From Kaistella treverensis (GTDB lineage: Bacteria; Bacteroidota; Bacteroidia; Flavobacteriales; Weeksellaceae), in contig NZ_FORQ01000002.1 of assembly GCF_900114045.1 (NCBI RefSeq), forward strand, positions 434,001 through 498,000: 64,000 nucleotides of DNA, in the 5' to 3' direction. Both the position numbers and the translations under genes were made by a program. The stretch's first letter is position 1, and every line of letters starts with the position of its first letter. The notes under the pieces are model-generated. The model ran no database searches. It was not told where the DNA came from and worked only from the letters and a program-made list of their open reading frames with translations. Below, piece after piece: positions 44,586 to 53,582 of the stretch.

Positions 44586-44622
44586 ATATGGTGATTCTGC
44601 CTACAAAAATAGCAATAATTTT

Positions 44623-44652
44623 TTGCATAATTAAAATAAAAACGTAGATTTG
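44623..44652 (+). promoter_or_regulatory. Promoter for rho
   Basis: TTG at 44623-44625 and TAGATTTG at 44645-44652 have a 19-base spacer. The start codon of rho lies 87 bases after the box, leaving a leader of about 80 bases. Confidence 0.6.
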
Positions 44653-44739
44653 CAGCTATAACGACCTATAAAAGAAAAGTCGCCCGACTTAACTTTCTTA
44701 CTTACACCTACTTATAACTTACATTTTTGCGTAACATTT

Positions 44740-46553
44740 ATGTTCAATATTGAAACGTTAAGGTCTAAATCGGATTCTGATTTGACCAAGATTACCAGTG
44801 ACCTGGGCGTTAAAATTGCTAAAAACAGCAACGAGAACGATAAAATTTTTGCTATTCTGGACTTTCAGGCTTCTAATACGAAAGTGGCAAAAGATTATTT
44901 CACCGCAACGGAAAAACCCGCAGATTCTCCCGAAACTCCGGCACCGGCACCTAAAAAAGCGCCAGTTAAAAAAGCGGCACCAAAGAAAAAAAAACAGAAA
45001 GTGCGCCGAAAGAAACCACTACAGCAACTGTGGAACCTGAAATAGCTGCAACGGAAAAGAATGCCGAAACAGCACCCGAAATTTCTGAAAAGCCTCAACA
45101 AACGCCGGAAGAAAGAGAAGCAAATCCGAGACGCCAAAAAAGACAACGCGTAGCAGCTCCAAAAAAACCTGCCGAAGCGGAAATTGTAGAAAATGAGGTT
45201 GTTGCAGAAGCTGAAAAACCTGCTGAAATTCCGCAGGAAGCATCAAAAAATCAAAACGGAAACCATCAGCAAAAGCAGAACGGAAATCCAAATCAAAATA
45301 AACATGCTCAACAGCAGCATAAAAATCCCAACCAAAACCAAAATCCCAACCAAAACCAAAATCCAAATCAGAACAAAAACCAGCAGCGCAACCAAAACGG
45401 CGATGTGCAGGAAGAAAATTCAAAAAAAGAATTTAATTTCGACGGTTTAGTAACGATTGAAGGCGTTCTGGAGATTTTACCGGATAACTACGGATTTCTA
45501 CGTTCTTCGGATTTCTCTTATATTTCGTCACCTGACGACGTGTATGTTTCAACCAATCAAATCCGGAATTTTGGTTTAAAAACAGGTGATACCGTAAAGG
45601 GAATCGTCCGTTTGCCAAAAGAAGGCGAAAAGTATTTTTCACTTTTAAAACCGACAGAAGTAAACGGCCGCGACCTGGAATTTATTAAAGACCGCGTTGC
45701 GTTTGAATTTTTAACTCCGCTTTTTCCGGAAGAAAAGTTCAATTTGACAGGTAAAAATGCGACACCTTCCACAAGAATCGTGGACTTATTTACGCCGATT
45801 GGAAAGGGCCAGCGCGCAATGATTGTAGCACAGCCGAAAACAGGTAAAACCATGTTGCTGAAAGAAATTGCTAACTCAATTTCTGCAAACCATCCGGAAG
45901 CTTACATGATGATTTTGCTCATCGATGAAAGACCGGAAGAGGTTACCGATATGGAAAGAAGTGTGAACGCGGAAGTTATCGCATCAACTTTTGATGAGCC
46001 AGCAGACAAACACGTAAAAGTGGCAAACTTGGTTCTTTCCAAAGCACAAAGAATGGTGGAATGTGGTCATGATGTGGTGATTCTTTTAGATTCAATTACG
46101 CGTCTTGCACGTGCTTACAATACCGTAACGCCGGCGTCCGGGAAAATTCTTTCCGGTGGTGTGGATGCCAACGCGCTGCACAAACCGAAACGCTTTTTCG
46201 GTGCGGCGAGAAATATCGAAGGTGGTGGTTCATTAACCATCATTGCGACAGCATTGATCGATACAGGTTCTAAAATGGACGAAGTGATTTTTGAAGAATT
46301 TAAAGGAACTGGAAATATGGAACTTCAGCTCGACCGTAAAATCGCCAACAAGCGAATTTATCCGGCGATTGATTTAATTTCTTCCAGCACGCGCCGCGAC
46401 GATCTTCTTCTTGACGAAACCACACAACAAAGAATGTGGATTTTAAGAAAATATCTGGCGGACATGAATCCGGTGGAAGCAATGGAATTCGTAAACAAAA
46501 GCATAAAAAACACCTTAAATAACGAGGAATTTCTAATGTCAATGAATCGCTAA
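44740..46553 (+). CDS. rho: Transcription termination factor Rho, reading frame interrupted by a -1 shift
   Basis: Rho is the hexameric RNA helicase that ends transcription. The N-terminal Rho_N part ([15 protein letters not shown] to about residue 85) is in one frame (44740-45045); the rest is in another frame, open from about 45000 to 46553. The frames join at an A9 run (44986-44994): one extra A, or a -1 slip, gives a 604-residue Rho. The downstream frame has no ATG before the ATPase core, only a GTG at 45030. It holds an Asn/Gln-rich disordered stretch (45240-45410), an RNA-binding domain ([14 protein letters not shown]), Walker A QPKTGKTM, and [10 protein letters not shown]. It could be a sequencing error, slippage or true damage. 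Confidence 0.8.
44986..44994 (+). other. A9 slippery run at the rho frame junction
   Basis: Nine consecutive A residues follow AAG and are read AAA AAA AAA in the upstream frame. Inserting one A, or a -1 ribosomal or polymerase slip, moves reading into ACA GAA AGT and onward into the Rho core. Runs of this length are known sites for transcriptional slippage and for base-calling errors. Confidence 0.7.
45327..45380 (+). repeat. 18-bp tandem repeat in the rho Asn/Gln-rich region
   Basis: CCCAACCAAAACCAAAAT occurs twice exactly (45327-45344 and 45345-45362), with a third degenerate copy. It encodes repeated PNQNQN in the disordered part of Rho. Confidence 0.8.
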
Positions 46554-46587
46554 TTTTTAGCTGAATTGCTTTAAAATATTGAAAAAT

Positions 46588-46614
46588 TACCTGCTTTTTG
46601 CAGGTTTTTTTTTG
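46588..46614 (+). terminator. Terminator of rho
   Basis: CCTGC and GCAGG form a stem with a T5 loop and a T9 tail. Its upstream half (46582-46597) is the reverse complement of 16 bases of the dispersed repeat core. Confidence 0.7.
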
Positions 46615-46678
46615 TTTTTTCAATGTTAAAGATTTATTAAAGTGATTGCGCTACCCTGGAATTGTTCTAAATAATGAG

Positions 46679-46686
46679 TAAATTTG
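46679..46686 (+). promoter_or_regulatory. Promoter -7 box for superoxide dismutase
   Basis: TAAATTTG lies 25 bases before the start codon. A TTG at 46662-46664 gives a 14-base spacer, shorter than usual. Confidence 0.4.
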
Positions 46687-46711
46687 GATATAACATATAA
46701 ATCAAAATATT

Positions 46712-47308
46712 ATGGCATTCGAATTACCGAAATTAGGATATGCGTACGACGCATTAGAACCAACCATTGACGCGAAAACAATGGAAATTCATTACACCAA
46801 ACACCACCAGGGTTACGTAGATAATTTAAACAAAGCAGTTGAAGGAACAGATTTAGCAGATAAATCCATCGAAGAGGTTTGCAAAACCGGTACTGATAAA
46901 ACTGCCGTTAGAAACAACGGTGGCGGTCACTATAACCACACACTTTTCTGGGAAATTCTTACACCTGGCGGCAGCAAGGAACCTGTCGGAAATGTAAAAT
47001 CAGCTATCGAATCTTATGGTGGTTTTGAAAAATTTAAAACAGATTTTACCGAAGCTGCAAAAACCAGATTTGGTTCAGGCTGGGCATGGCTTTGCAAAAA
47101 AGATGACGGTTCGGTTTCCGTTTGCTCTACACCAAACCAGGATAACCCGCTGATGCCGGTTGCAGATTGCCAGGGAACACCACTTTTAGGATTGGATGTG
47201 TGGGAACACGCATATTATCTAAATTACCAAAATAGGAGACCGGATTATGTTACCGCGTTTTTCGATGTAATTAACTGGGACAAAGTTGAAGAGAAATTCA
47301 ACAAATAA
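46712..47308 (+). CDS. Superoxide dismutase (Fe/Mn family, Mn-type residues)
   Basis: A 198-residue superoxide dismutase. Metal ligands are His27 in [12 protein letters not shown], a His in [11 protein letters not shown], and Asp and His in [10 protein letters not shown]. The [11 protein letters not shown] context and [10 protein letters not shown], where the NQD Gln matches the second-shell Gln of MnSOD, favour manganese, although cambialistic use is common. No signal peptide is present, so it is cytoplasmic. It is transcribed alone between the rho terminator and its own terminator. Confidence 0.93.
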   Translation: MAFELPKLGYAYDALEPTIDAKTMEIHYTKHHQGYVDNLNKAVEGTDLADKSIEEVCKTGTDKTAVRNNGGGHYNHTLFWEILTPGGSKEPVGNVKSAIESYGGFEKFKTDFTEAAKTRFGSGWAWLCKKDDGSVSVCSTPNQDNPLMPVADCQGTPLLGLDVWEHAYYLNYQNRRPDYVTAFFDVINWDKVEEKFNK

Positions 47309-47330
47309 CAGCTAATTTTTTTTCAAAATA

Positions 47331-47359
47331 AAAAAGTTCAGATTTTCTGAACTTTTTTT
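47331..47359. terminator. Bidirectional terminator after superoxide dismutase
   Basis: AAAAAGTTCAG and CTGAACTTTTT with a TTTT-type loop lie between convergent genes. Confidence 0.82.
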
Positions 47360-47370
47360 GTTTTTTTAGG

Positions 47371-47787
47371 TTACCGCGCGTCAACTCCGCTGAGGCCGTT
47401 CATCTTCAAACCGTATTTCCAGCTAACATAAGCAAAAACCTGGTAGAGCTTATATTCATATTTTAAACCGTAATCGATGGTCGGGTCGTAGTCGATTGAT
47501 GATTCAATGATATTTCTGTAGCGCCCCGAAAAATAATAGGAATTCCATTCGCTCACCAAAAAAGCGTTTTTGCTTTTCAGATAAGTTTCCGAATACATGC
47601 TCATCGGTCTTGCGATAGCGTTCAGAAAATAATCGTATTGCGTGTCGAAGACTTCCAAATCATATTCGCCTTCATCATTTTTTTGGGCCTGAATGCCCGG
47701 TTTTTCTTCATTTACAGAAGGCGCTGCATTTGGCGCGCAGCTCATCATCAAAATAAAAATACCGAGTATAGCCGTTAATTTTTTCAT
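47371..47787 (-). CDS. DUF6146-like lipoprotein
   Basis: A 138-residue predicted lipoprotein with the lipobox LMMSC (Cys17). The mature part has the pattern of a flavobacterial family I recall as DUF6146: YDLEVFDTQYDYFLNAIARPMSMYSETYLKSKNAFLVSEWN, then DYGLKYEYKLYQVFAYVSWKYGLKMNG. No function is known. It is on the minus strand, downstream of the nuclease gene, with a repeat-related copy (47821-47856) in the 67-base gap between them. Confidence 0.72.
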   Translation of the reverse strand: MKKLTAILGIFILMMSCAPNAAPSVNEEKPGIQAQKNDEGEYDLEVFDTQYDYFLNAIARPMSMYSETYLKSKNAFLVSEWNSYYFSGRYRNIIESSIDYDPTIDYGLKYEYKLYQVFAYVSWKYGLKMNGLSGVDAR

Positions 47788-47820
47788 TTTAAATGTTTTT
47801 AATTAATAATTTCAAAACCA

Positions 47821-47856
47821 AAAAATTGGGCCAAATAACCGGTAATTTTTGGTTTT
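47821..47856. repeat. Single copy of the dispersed repeat family
   Basis: The segment opening AAAAATTGGGCCAAATAACC and going on to GGTAATTTTTGG matches the first unit at 7727 (GAAAAATTAGGCCAAATAGC, then CGGTAATTTTTTG) with only a few changes. It touches the stop codon of the minus-strand nuclease gene at 47855. Confidence 0.65.
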
Positions 47857-49051
47857 AGTCAACTTCGCGCTGCAGCACTACAAATGCCGGAAAGTGGTCG
47901 CTGTAACCGCCTGTAAAAGAATCTCCGTTCCAAGAACGGAAAGGATAACCTTTAAAATTTCCTTCTTTATTAATGAGATACGATGGCGCAAAAATTTCAG
48001 TTTTGTATACCGAATAATCTTTACCAACTTCATCTGAAATTACATTTCCGCTCACGATAATCTGGTCGAAAAGGTTCGGCGCATCCTGATAGGCTAAAGA
48101 CGCTACACCGCGCTTATAAAGCGGATACATCAAGTTCAGGTAAGAATTTTCAGCGCTTAAATCTTTCGGATTTAGCACCGCTTTTAAATGGTTTTTTAAA
48201 CTTGAACTCACCGGATCATCGTTAAAATCGCCCATTGCGAAAAGCTTGGTACTTGGGTCTTTTAACCTGATGCTGTCCATCTGCTGTTTCAAAACCACGG
48301 CTGCGGCATTTCTTTTCGGTAAAGAAGCGGCTTCGCCACCACTTCGGGACGGCCAGTGGTTCATGAAAACGGCAATTTTCTCATTATCCAAAAACCCGGT
48401 TGCTACCAGGATATTTCTGGTATAAGAGCGTTTTCCTTCGTCGTTAAATAGTTTAATTTCTTTTTTTATGGAATTGGTTGGGGTAAATCTTCTTTTCTGA
48501 TAAATTAAGGCAACATCAATCCCCCGCGCGTCAAAAGAATTGTAATGAATAATGCCGTAATCGTATTTAGCTAAAAGCGGATGCTTGATGAGGTCTTCGA
48601 TAACCTGGCGGTTTTCAACCTCGATCAAACCTACAATTGCAGGCGCGGTTTTGGTGTATTGCGCACCCAGTTCCGAAATTACTTTGGCTTCGTTGGCTAT
48701 TTTTTGCTTATATTTTTTGGTATCCCAGTTTTTCGCACTTTTTGAGGTGAATTCATCAGTCAAAATTTGATGGCGGATTACTTTTTTACCTTTCAGGTTT
48801 TCATTTTTCCATTCACCACGATATTCTTCCGTGGTTTCAAGATATTTTAAAGAATCCAAAGGCACACTTCTGTGAAAGGCGGGATTGCTGAAATCTTTGG
48901 TGCCGTCGATATAATCCGTGGAGGGTACGGTGTCAAAAAGGTTTTCGACATTTAAAAAGCCAATCGTTGCTACTTTTCTGAGTTTTCCTTTCTGTTGTGC
49001 GAAGGAAAAACTCACCATAAATAATAATAAAAAAATGCTGATTTTTTTCAT
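47855..49051 (-). CDS. Secreted endonuclease/exonuclease/phosphatase family protein
   Basis: A 398-residue exported hydrolase. A signal peptide (MKKISIFLLLFMVSFSFAQQ) is followed by an EEP fold of the DNase I/exonuclease III type: TIGFLNVENLFD at the start, the catalytic Glu in GLIEVENRQV, NHWPSRSGGEAAS, the DFNDDP metal site, and GGYSDHFPAFVVL with the catalytic His at the end. The substrate may be DNA/RNA or a phosphoester. It is divergent from the TonB receptor and DUF5689 genes, which suggests a role in feeding on extracellular nucleic acid or phosphate. Confidence 0.85.
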   Translation of the reverse strand: MKKISIFLLLFMVSFSFAQQKGKLRKVATIGFLNVENLFDTVPSTDYIDGTKDFSNPAFHRSVPLDSLKYLETTEEYRGEWKNENLKGKKVIRHQILTDEFTSKSAKNWDTKKYKQKIANEAKVISELGAQYTKTAPAIVGLIEVENRQVIEDLIKHPLLAKYDYGIIHYNSFDARGIDVALIYQKRRFTPTNSIKKEIKLFNDEGKRSYTRNILVATGFLDNEKIAVFMNHWPSRSGGEAASLPKRNAAAVVLKQQMDSIRLKDPSTKLFAMGDFNDDPVSSSLKNHLKAVLNPKDLSAENSYLNLMYPLYKRGVASLAYQDAPNLFDQIIVSGNVISDEVGKDYSVYKTEIFAPSYLINKEGNFKGYPFRSWNGDSFTGGYSDHFPAFVVLQREVD

Positions 49052-49181
49052 TTTTTCCGAATGTTTATCAAATACGAAGTTAGGAATAAATTTTTTTTTA
49101 AATGAAGGAAATTCATCAGGGAACGGTTGGATAAACGAAAAGATAGATTGTTAAAAATAAATAAGATATTATAATTATTTT

Positions 49182-49189
49182 TAAATTTG
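49182..49189 (+). promoter_or_regulatory. Promoter -7 box for the TonB receptor
   Basis: TAAATTTG lies 57 bases before the start codon. No TTG is found at the normal spacing, so the promoter may depend on an activator. Confidence 0.35.
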
Positions 49190-49246
49190 TGTTAATTCAT
49201 TTTCTTAAATGATTTTCACTCGAAAAGGAATAAATATATTATTAAC

Positions 49247-52111
49247 ATGATTAAAAAATTATCTTTAATCTCCTTGTTTACTCTGCTTCCGGCCTCCTTT
49301 TACTTTGCGCAGACTACGGTCTTTGCTTATATAAAAGATGCGAACGGCAGTCCTGTAGAAAGTGCGGAGATTGACCTAAAAGGGACTGGTAATGATGTGA
49401 AAGCTGATAAAATTGGGTATTTCCAGTTCGTCGACCTCAAATCAGGACACTACCAAATCGTAATTACGAAACCCAATTTCGAAACCAAAGTGATGGAGTT
49501 CGATGTGGCGTCGGAAAAAAGAAAAGATTTAGGTGTTGTTACCTTATATTCCAGTTTAACCGGCGCTGACCAGGGACTTGCAATCATTGAAAGCACCGGC
49601 GACGAGGAAAATGCGAGCCAGGGAACAACTGTTGGTTTACTGCAGTCTTCACAGGACGTTTTCAGCAGAATTGCAGCGTATGATTTAGGAGCTTATTGGT
49701 TCCGCCCGCGTGGTATTGATGGACGAACCGGCGAAACCATGATGAATGGTGTTTCCATGGTAAAAGCGGACAACGGAAACGTGGATTTCAGCAATTGGGG
49801 CGGTCTTAATGAAATTACGCGTTACCCGGAAGTCGCCGCGAACCACGCACCATCGGAATACGCTTTTGGAGGCGCAAGCGCTGTAATTTACAAAAACACC
49901 AACGCCAGCGAATACCGCAAAGGTTTTCAGGCAACTTATTCTTTAACCAACAGAAATTACCGTAACCGCGCGTCTCTGCGCTACACTTCAGGAATGAGCA
50001 GAAGCGGTTGGGCAGTAACAGCAATGGCTGCAAGACGCTGGGCGCAGGAAGGAATCCAGGAAGGAACTTTCTACGATGCATACGGTGCTTTTTTAGGTAT
50101 AGAAAAAAAAATCTCAGACAGTCACTCGGTTAGTTTAAGTGCTTTTGCAGCACCATACAGACGCTCGACAGCGAGCCCGAGCACTCAGGAAGTTTATGAT
50201 TACCGCGGTGTACACTACAATTCTTATTGGGGATGGCAAGACGGTGAAAAACGTAGCGAAAGAGTTCGCGCAGGATTTCAGCCAATTTTCCAGCTGCAGG
50301 ATTTCTGGAAAATTAACAGTAAATCAAGTTTAAGAACTGCTGTTTCTTACCAGTTTGGAAAAGATAAAAGCGCGCGTTTAGACTGGCAGAATGTGCCGAA
50401 TCCGTCGCCGCAATATTACCGCTATTTACCAAGTTATTACGATTCTTTAGATCCGAACGCTTCGGTTCCGGTGACTGGCGACCAAACAGCAACTACGGCG
50501 CAACAGGCTTATGCTGATGCTTTGCGAGGCTGGCAAACCGGCGACCCGAATTACACACAGATTAACTGGGACGCGCTTTACCGGAGAAATACGAACCAAC
50601 CAGCTGGTGAATATTTCGGAGTTACCGGAAAACGTGCTCTTTATTTTCAGGTAAATGATGTGAGCGATGATAAAATATTCAACGCAGGCACGCACTTCAC
50701 CCATAATTTTACCGACACTTCACGCCTTTTTTTGAATATTTCTTACCAGAATTACAAATCGGAATTATACCGCGAAGTAAAAGATCTTTTGGGTGCTGAT
50801 TTTGCGCTGAACCGCGATCCTTTCGCTGCTACAAACCAACCTGGCGAAAGCGGTTTATACAATGAAGGTGAAACCGATGTTGTAAAACGCGAAGGCGACA
50901 AAATAAACTACGATTACAATTTCCGCCGACAGGAAATCAAGGTAAATCCTGCGTTCAAGTTCCAGACAGGAAATTTTGATGTTTTCGTATCCGGTTTAGC
51001 AGGTTATTCCAGTTCTTCACGTGAAGGATTATTCAAACATTATTTATATGAAGATTCTTTCGGTAAAAGTGCCGATTACAATTTCTGGAATTTTGGTCTT
51101 AAAGGCCAGATAATTTATAAAATAAACGGGCGGAACTTCCTCGTTTATAATGGCGCTTATTTTTCTCAGGCTCCGTTCCTCGAAGATTTATTCATCAACC
51201 CGAGAGTGAACAGCTCAGTTACGCCAAACATTCGAAATGCGGTCGTTAATGCCAACGATTTAAGTTATATCGTGAGCAGTCCGTTCATTAAAATGCGTCT
51301 CACAGGATTTTTGGTTGATACTGAAAACGACACCAATGTTCAGCGGTTTTTCGCGGACGGAATTCAGTTCCAGACAACTGGCGCGGACGGTACAGTTTCT
51401 AATGTTCAAAGTGCTTTTGTAACGCAGGTGATGTCTAATGTTTCCAAAAGAAATATGGGCGGTGAACTCGGTGTTGATGTGAAAATTACACCAACTTTAT
51501 CCGCACAGGGACTTGCGAGTTACGGTCAGTACACGTACAGAAACGATCCGAATGTCTACTTTGCATCTGATGCGACCGGAACTTTCGAAGACGGTAAATC
51601 TTATTTGGATTTAGGAAAAGCTTATTTAAAAAATTACCGACAAGGCGGAACTCCACAACAGGGATATTCTGTCGGGCTCCGGTATAATTCACCAAAATAC
51701 TGGTGGTTAGGTGCAAACTGGAATTATCTTGATGATAATTTCCTTGATCCTTCGGCGCTTTTAAGAACTGAAAGATTTGTGCAGAATCCGGTTACGGGAA
51801 CGCCGTATGCAGATTTAACTGAAGCAGATTTGCGCCGTGTTTTACAGCCTACCAAACTTCCGTCCGCATTTTTCTTTAATGCTAATGCCGGAAAATCCTG
51901 GAGATTCGGAAGTTATTATGTTTTGCTTACTGCTTCTGTTAATAATATTCTCGATAACACGCGATACGTTACCGGAGGTTTTGAACAGACCAGAAGAGTA
52001 ACTTATCCTGGATATGTGGAGGAAAACAACCGCGAATTTCCTTTATTTGGACCGAAACTTTGGTACACGCAAGGACGATCATATTTCGTAAACCTTCAAT
52101 TTAGATTTTAA
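49247..52111 (+). CDS. TonB-dependent outer-membrane receptor with carboxypeptidase-like N-domain
   Basis: A 954-residue outer-membrane importer. A signal peptide (cut after YFAQ) is followed by a carboxypeptidase-regulatory-like beta domain (about 22-100, GSPVESAEIDLKGTGNDVKADKIGYFQF). The plug domain contains VFSRIAAYDLGAYWFRPRGIDGRTGETMMNGV, and a long beta-barrel ends in FVNLQFRF with a terminal Phe, as outer-membrane proteins need. No SusD partner follows; instead a DUF5689 lipoprotein gene lies 30 bases downstream. The ligand is unknown, but the divergent secreted nuclease suggests nucleic-acid-derived material. Confidence 0.9.
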   Translation: MIKKLSLISLFTLLPASFYFAQTTVFAYIKDANGSPVESAEIDLKGTGNDVKADKIGYFQFVDLKSGHYQIVITKPNFETKVMEFDVASEKRKDLGVVTLYSSLTGADQGLAIIESTGDEENASQGTTVGLLQSSQDVFSRIAAYDLGAYWFRPRGIDGRTGETMMNGVSMVKADNGNVDFSNWGGLNEITRYPEVAANHAPSEYAFGGASAVIYKNTNASEYRKGFQATYSLTNRNYRNRASLRYTSGMSRSGWAVTAMAARRWAQEGIQEGTFYDAYGAFLGIEKKISDSHSVSLSAFAAPYRRSTASPSTQEVYDYRGVHYNSYWGWQDGEKRSERVRAGFQPIFQLQDFWKINSKSSLRTAVSYQFGKDKSARLDWQNVPNPSPQYYRYLPSYYDSLDPNASVPVTGDQTATTAQQAYADALRGWQTGDPNYTQINWDALYRRNTNQPAGEYFGVTGKRALYFQVNDVSDDKIFNAGTHFTHNFTDTSRLFLNISYQNYKSELYREVKDLLGADFALNRDPFAATNQPGESGLYNEGETDVVKREGDKINYDYNFRRQEIKVNPAFKFQTGNFDVFVSGLAGYSSSSREGLFKHYLYEDSFGKSADYNFWNFGLKGQIIYKINGRNFLVYNGAYFSQAPFLEDLFINPRVNSSVTPNIRNAVVNANDLSYIVSSPFIKMRLTGFLVDTENDTNVQRFFADGIQFQTTGADGTVSNVQSAFVTQVMSNVSKRNMGGELGVDVKITPTLSAQGLASYGQYTYRNDPNVYFASDATGTFEDGKSYLDLGKAYLKNYRQGGTPQQGYSVGLRYNSPKYWWLGANWNYLDDNFLDPSALLRTERFVQNPVTGTPYADLTEADLRRVLQPTKLPSAFFFNANAGKSWRFGSYYVLLTASVNNILDNTRYVTGGFEQTRRVTYPGYVEENNREFPLFGPKLWYTQGRSYFVNLQFRF

Positions 52112-52141
52112 TCATAACTCAGAATTTTAAAAAACAATACA

Positions 52142-53530
52142 ATGAATATTAAAAGATATTTTAAGACGGCTTTTGTGATTGCATTTTCGGCATTTACGGT
52201 AAGCTCTTGTGTAAATAAGGACGAATGGGATACGCCGCCAATTAACTGTACCAACAAGTTTGCGGCGCCCAACATTTCTTTAGCAGATTTCAAAGCAATG
52301 GCGCCTTCAACAGGTTATATTCTGATTGATAAAGACATGATTTTCGACGGTTACGTGGTTTCATCCGACGAAAATGGAAATTTCTACAAAACCATTTCCT
52401 TTCAGGATAAACCGGAAAATCCTACCGCCGGACTTCAGATGGAAGTGGACAGAGCAAGCAATTATGCAGATTTCCCTGTGGGAACACATATCAGAATTAA
52501 TGCTAAAGGCCTGAGGTTAGGTTTAGACCGCGGCACCGTAAAAATCGGTTCTGTGGATCCTACTTACGCGATTGGCAGAATTCCGGGAACATTGTTCTCC
52601 AACTATATTTCTGCAGTTTGTAACGGAAACCAAATGGATATTGTTACCATAAAACCTACAGAATTGCCAAGTCTTTCTGCAGCGCTTCAGGATAAATACA
52701 TCAATACTTTGGTGAAAGTTCCGAATGTACAGTTCAGCACTTCCGAAATTTATCCAACCAACAAAACCTACATCGATTATGTTGCCGGTGCCGGTGTTGA
52801 TACCGACCGAAGCATTGAAGATAATTCCGGCGGTACGTCTGTCATCAGAAATTCCGGTTTTGCGACATTTGGTTCTACACTTTTACCAAAAGGAAGCGGA
52901 AGCTTAACTTTCGTGGTGAGCAAATACAACCAAAATTATCAGTTGTTGATCCGAAATTTAAACGATGTTAGCATAACTTCAGCAAACAGGTTTGATCCTA
53001 CACCGGCAAAAGGCGGTTCTGCGATTACATATCCTACCACTTTAGCAGAAACTTTTGAAGGTTTCTCCGGCAGTAACCTGGAGGCTTTTCCACCGTACAT
53101 CAACGATCCGGTTTTAGGAAATAGATATTGGCAGCTGAAAAACTTCAGCAATAACAATTATATCCAGTTAAGCGCAAACGCCGGACGTGGCGCTTACGAA
53201 ACCTTGTTTGTCGTTCCGGTAACATTTGCAGCGGGTCAGAAAATCAGTTTTGACGTAAATATTGGGTATTACAACGGTACCGCGCTGAAAGTGTATACTT
53301 CTACAGATTACGTTCCGATGGGCGATGTTACCGCCGCAACTTTAACCGAAATTACGTCTGCTTTCAAAATTCCGAAAACGCCGACTTCAGGTTACGGAAC
53401 TTTTGAAAATGCGGGCACTTACACCGTTCCTTCAACCTTGTCCGGTAAAGGATATCTTGTTTTCAAATATGTTGGAAACGGATCCGGAACTACAACTACG
53501 ATTCAGCTGGATGATATTACAGTTCAGTAA
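52142..53530 (+). CDS. DUF5689 domain lipoprotein
   Basis: A 462-residue lipoprotein (lipobox TVSSC, Cys23). Residues about 40-270 form a DUF5689 region with OB-fold-like parts: GYILIDKDMIFDGYVVSSDENGNFYKTISFQDKPENPTAGLQMEVDR and VGTHIRINAKGLRLG. The C-terminal 170 residues look like a beta-sandwich (LAETFEGFSGSN onward, FDVNIGYYNGTALKVYTST) of the choice-of-anchor or carbohydrate-binding-like type. It follows the TonB receptor by 30 bases and probably acts as its surface binding partner. A terminator follows. Confidence 0.82.
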   Translation: MNIKRYFKTAFVIAFSAFTVSSCVNKDEWDTPPINCTNKFAAPNISLADFKAMAPSTGYILIDKDMIFDGYVVSSDENGNFYKTISFQDKPENPTAGLQMEVDRASNYADFPVGTHIRINAKGLRLGLDRGTVKIGSVDPTYAIGRIPGTLFSNYISAVCNGNQMDIVTIKPTELPSLSAALQDKYINTLVKVPNVQFSTSEIYPTNKTYIDYVAGAGVDTDRSIEDNSGGTSVIRNSGFATFGSTLLPKGSGSLTFVVSKYNQNYQLLIRNLNDVSITSANRFDPTPAKGGSAITYPTTLAETFEGFSGSNLEAFPPYINDPVLGNRYWQLKNFSNNNYIQLSANAGRGAYETLFVVPVTFAAGQKISFDVNIGYYNGTALKVYTSTDYVPMGDVTAATLTEITSAFKIPKTPTSGYGTFENAGTYTVPSTLSGKGYLVFKYVGNGSGTTTTIQLDDITVQ

Positions 53531-53551
53531 AATTGCAAATTATAATTAAAG

Positions 53552-53582
53552 AAAATCCGCCCAATTCGGGCGGATTTTTTTG
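53552..53582 (+). terminator. Terminator after the DUF5689 gene
   Basis: AAATCCGCCC and GGGCGGATTT pair perfectly with a 5-base loop and a T-run. Confidence 0.85.

Noticed and set aside
45030-46553. Short Rho starting at GTG 45030 as an independent gene
   Set aside because: There is no promoter or leader for it, the GTG lies in the middle of the linker, and the upstream frame carries the matching Rho N-domain; a frameshifted single gene explains both.
49247-53530. SusC/SusD polysaccharide utilisation pair
   Set aside because: The second gene is a DUF5689 lipoprotein without SusD TPR helices, and no glycoside hydrolase is adjacent.
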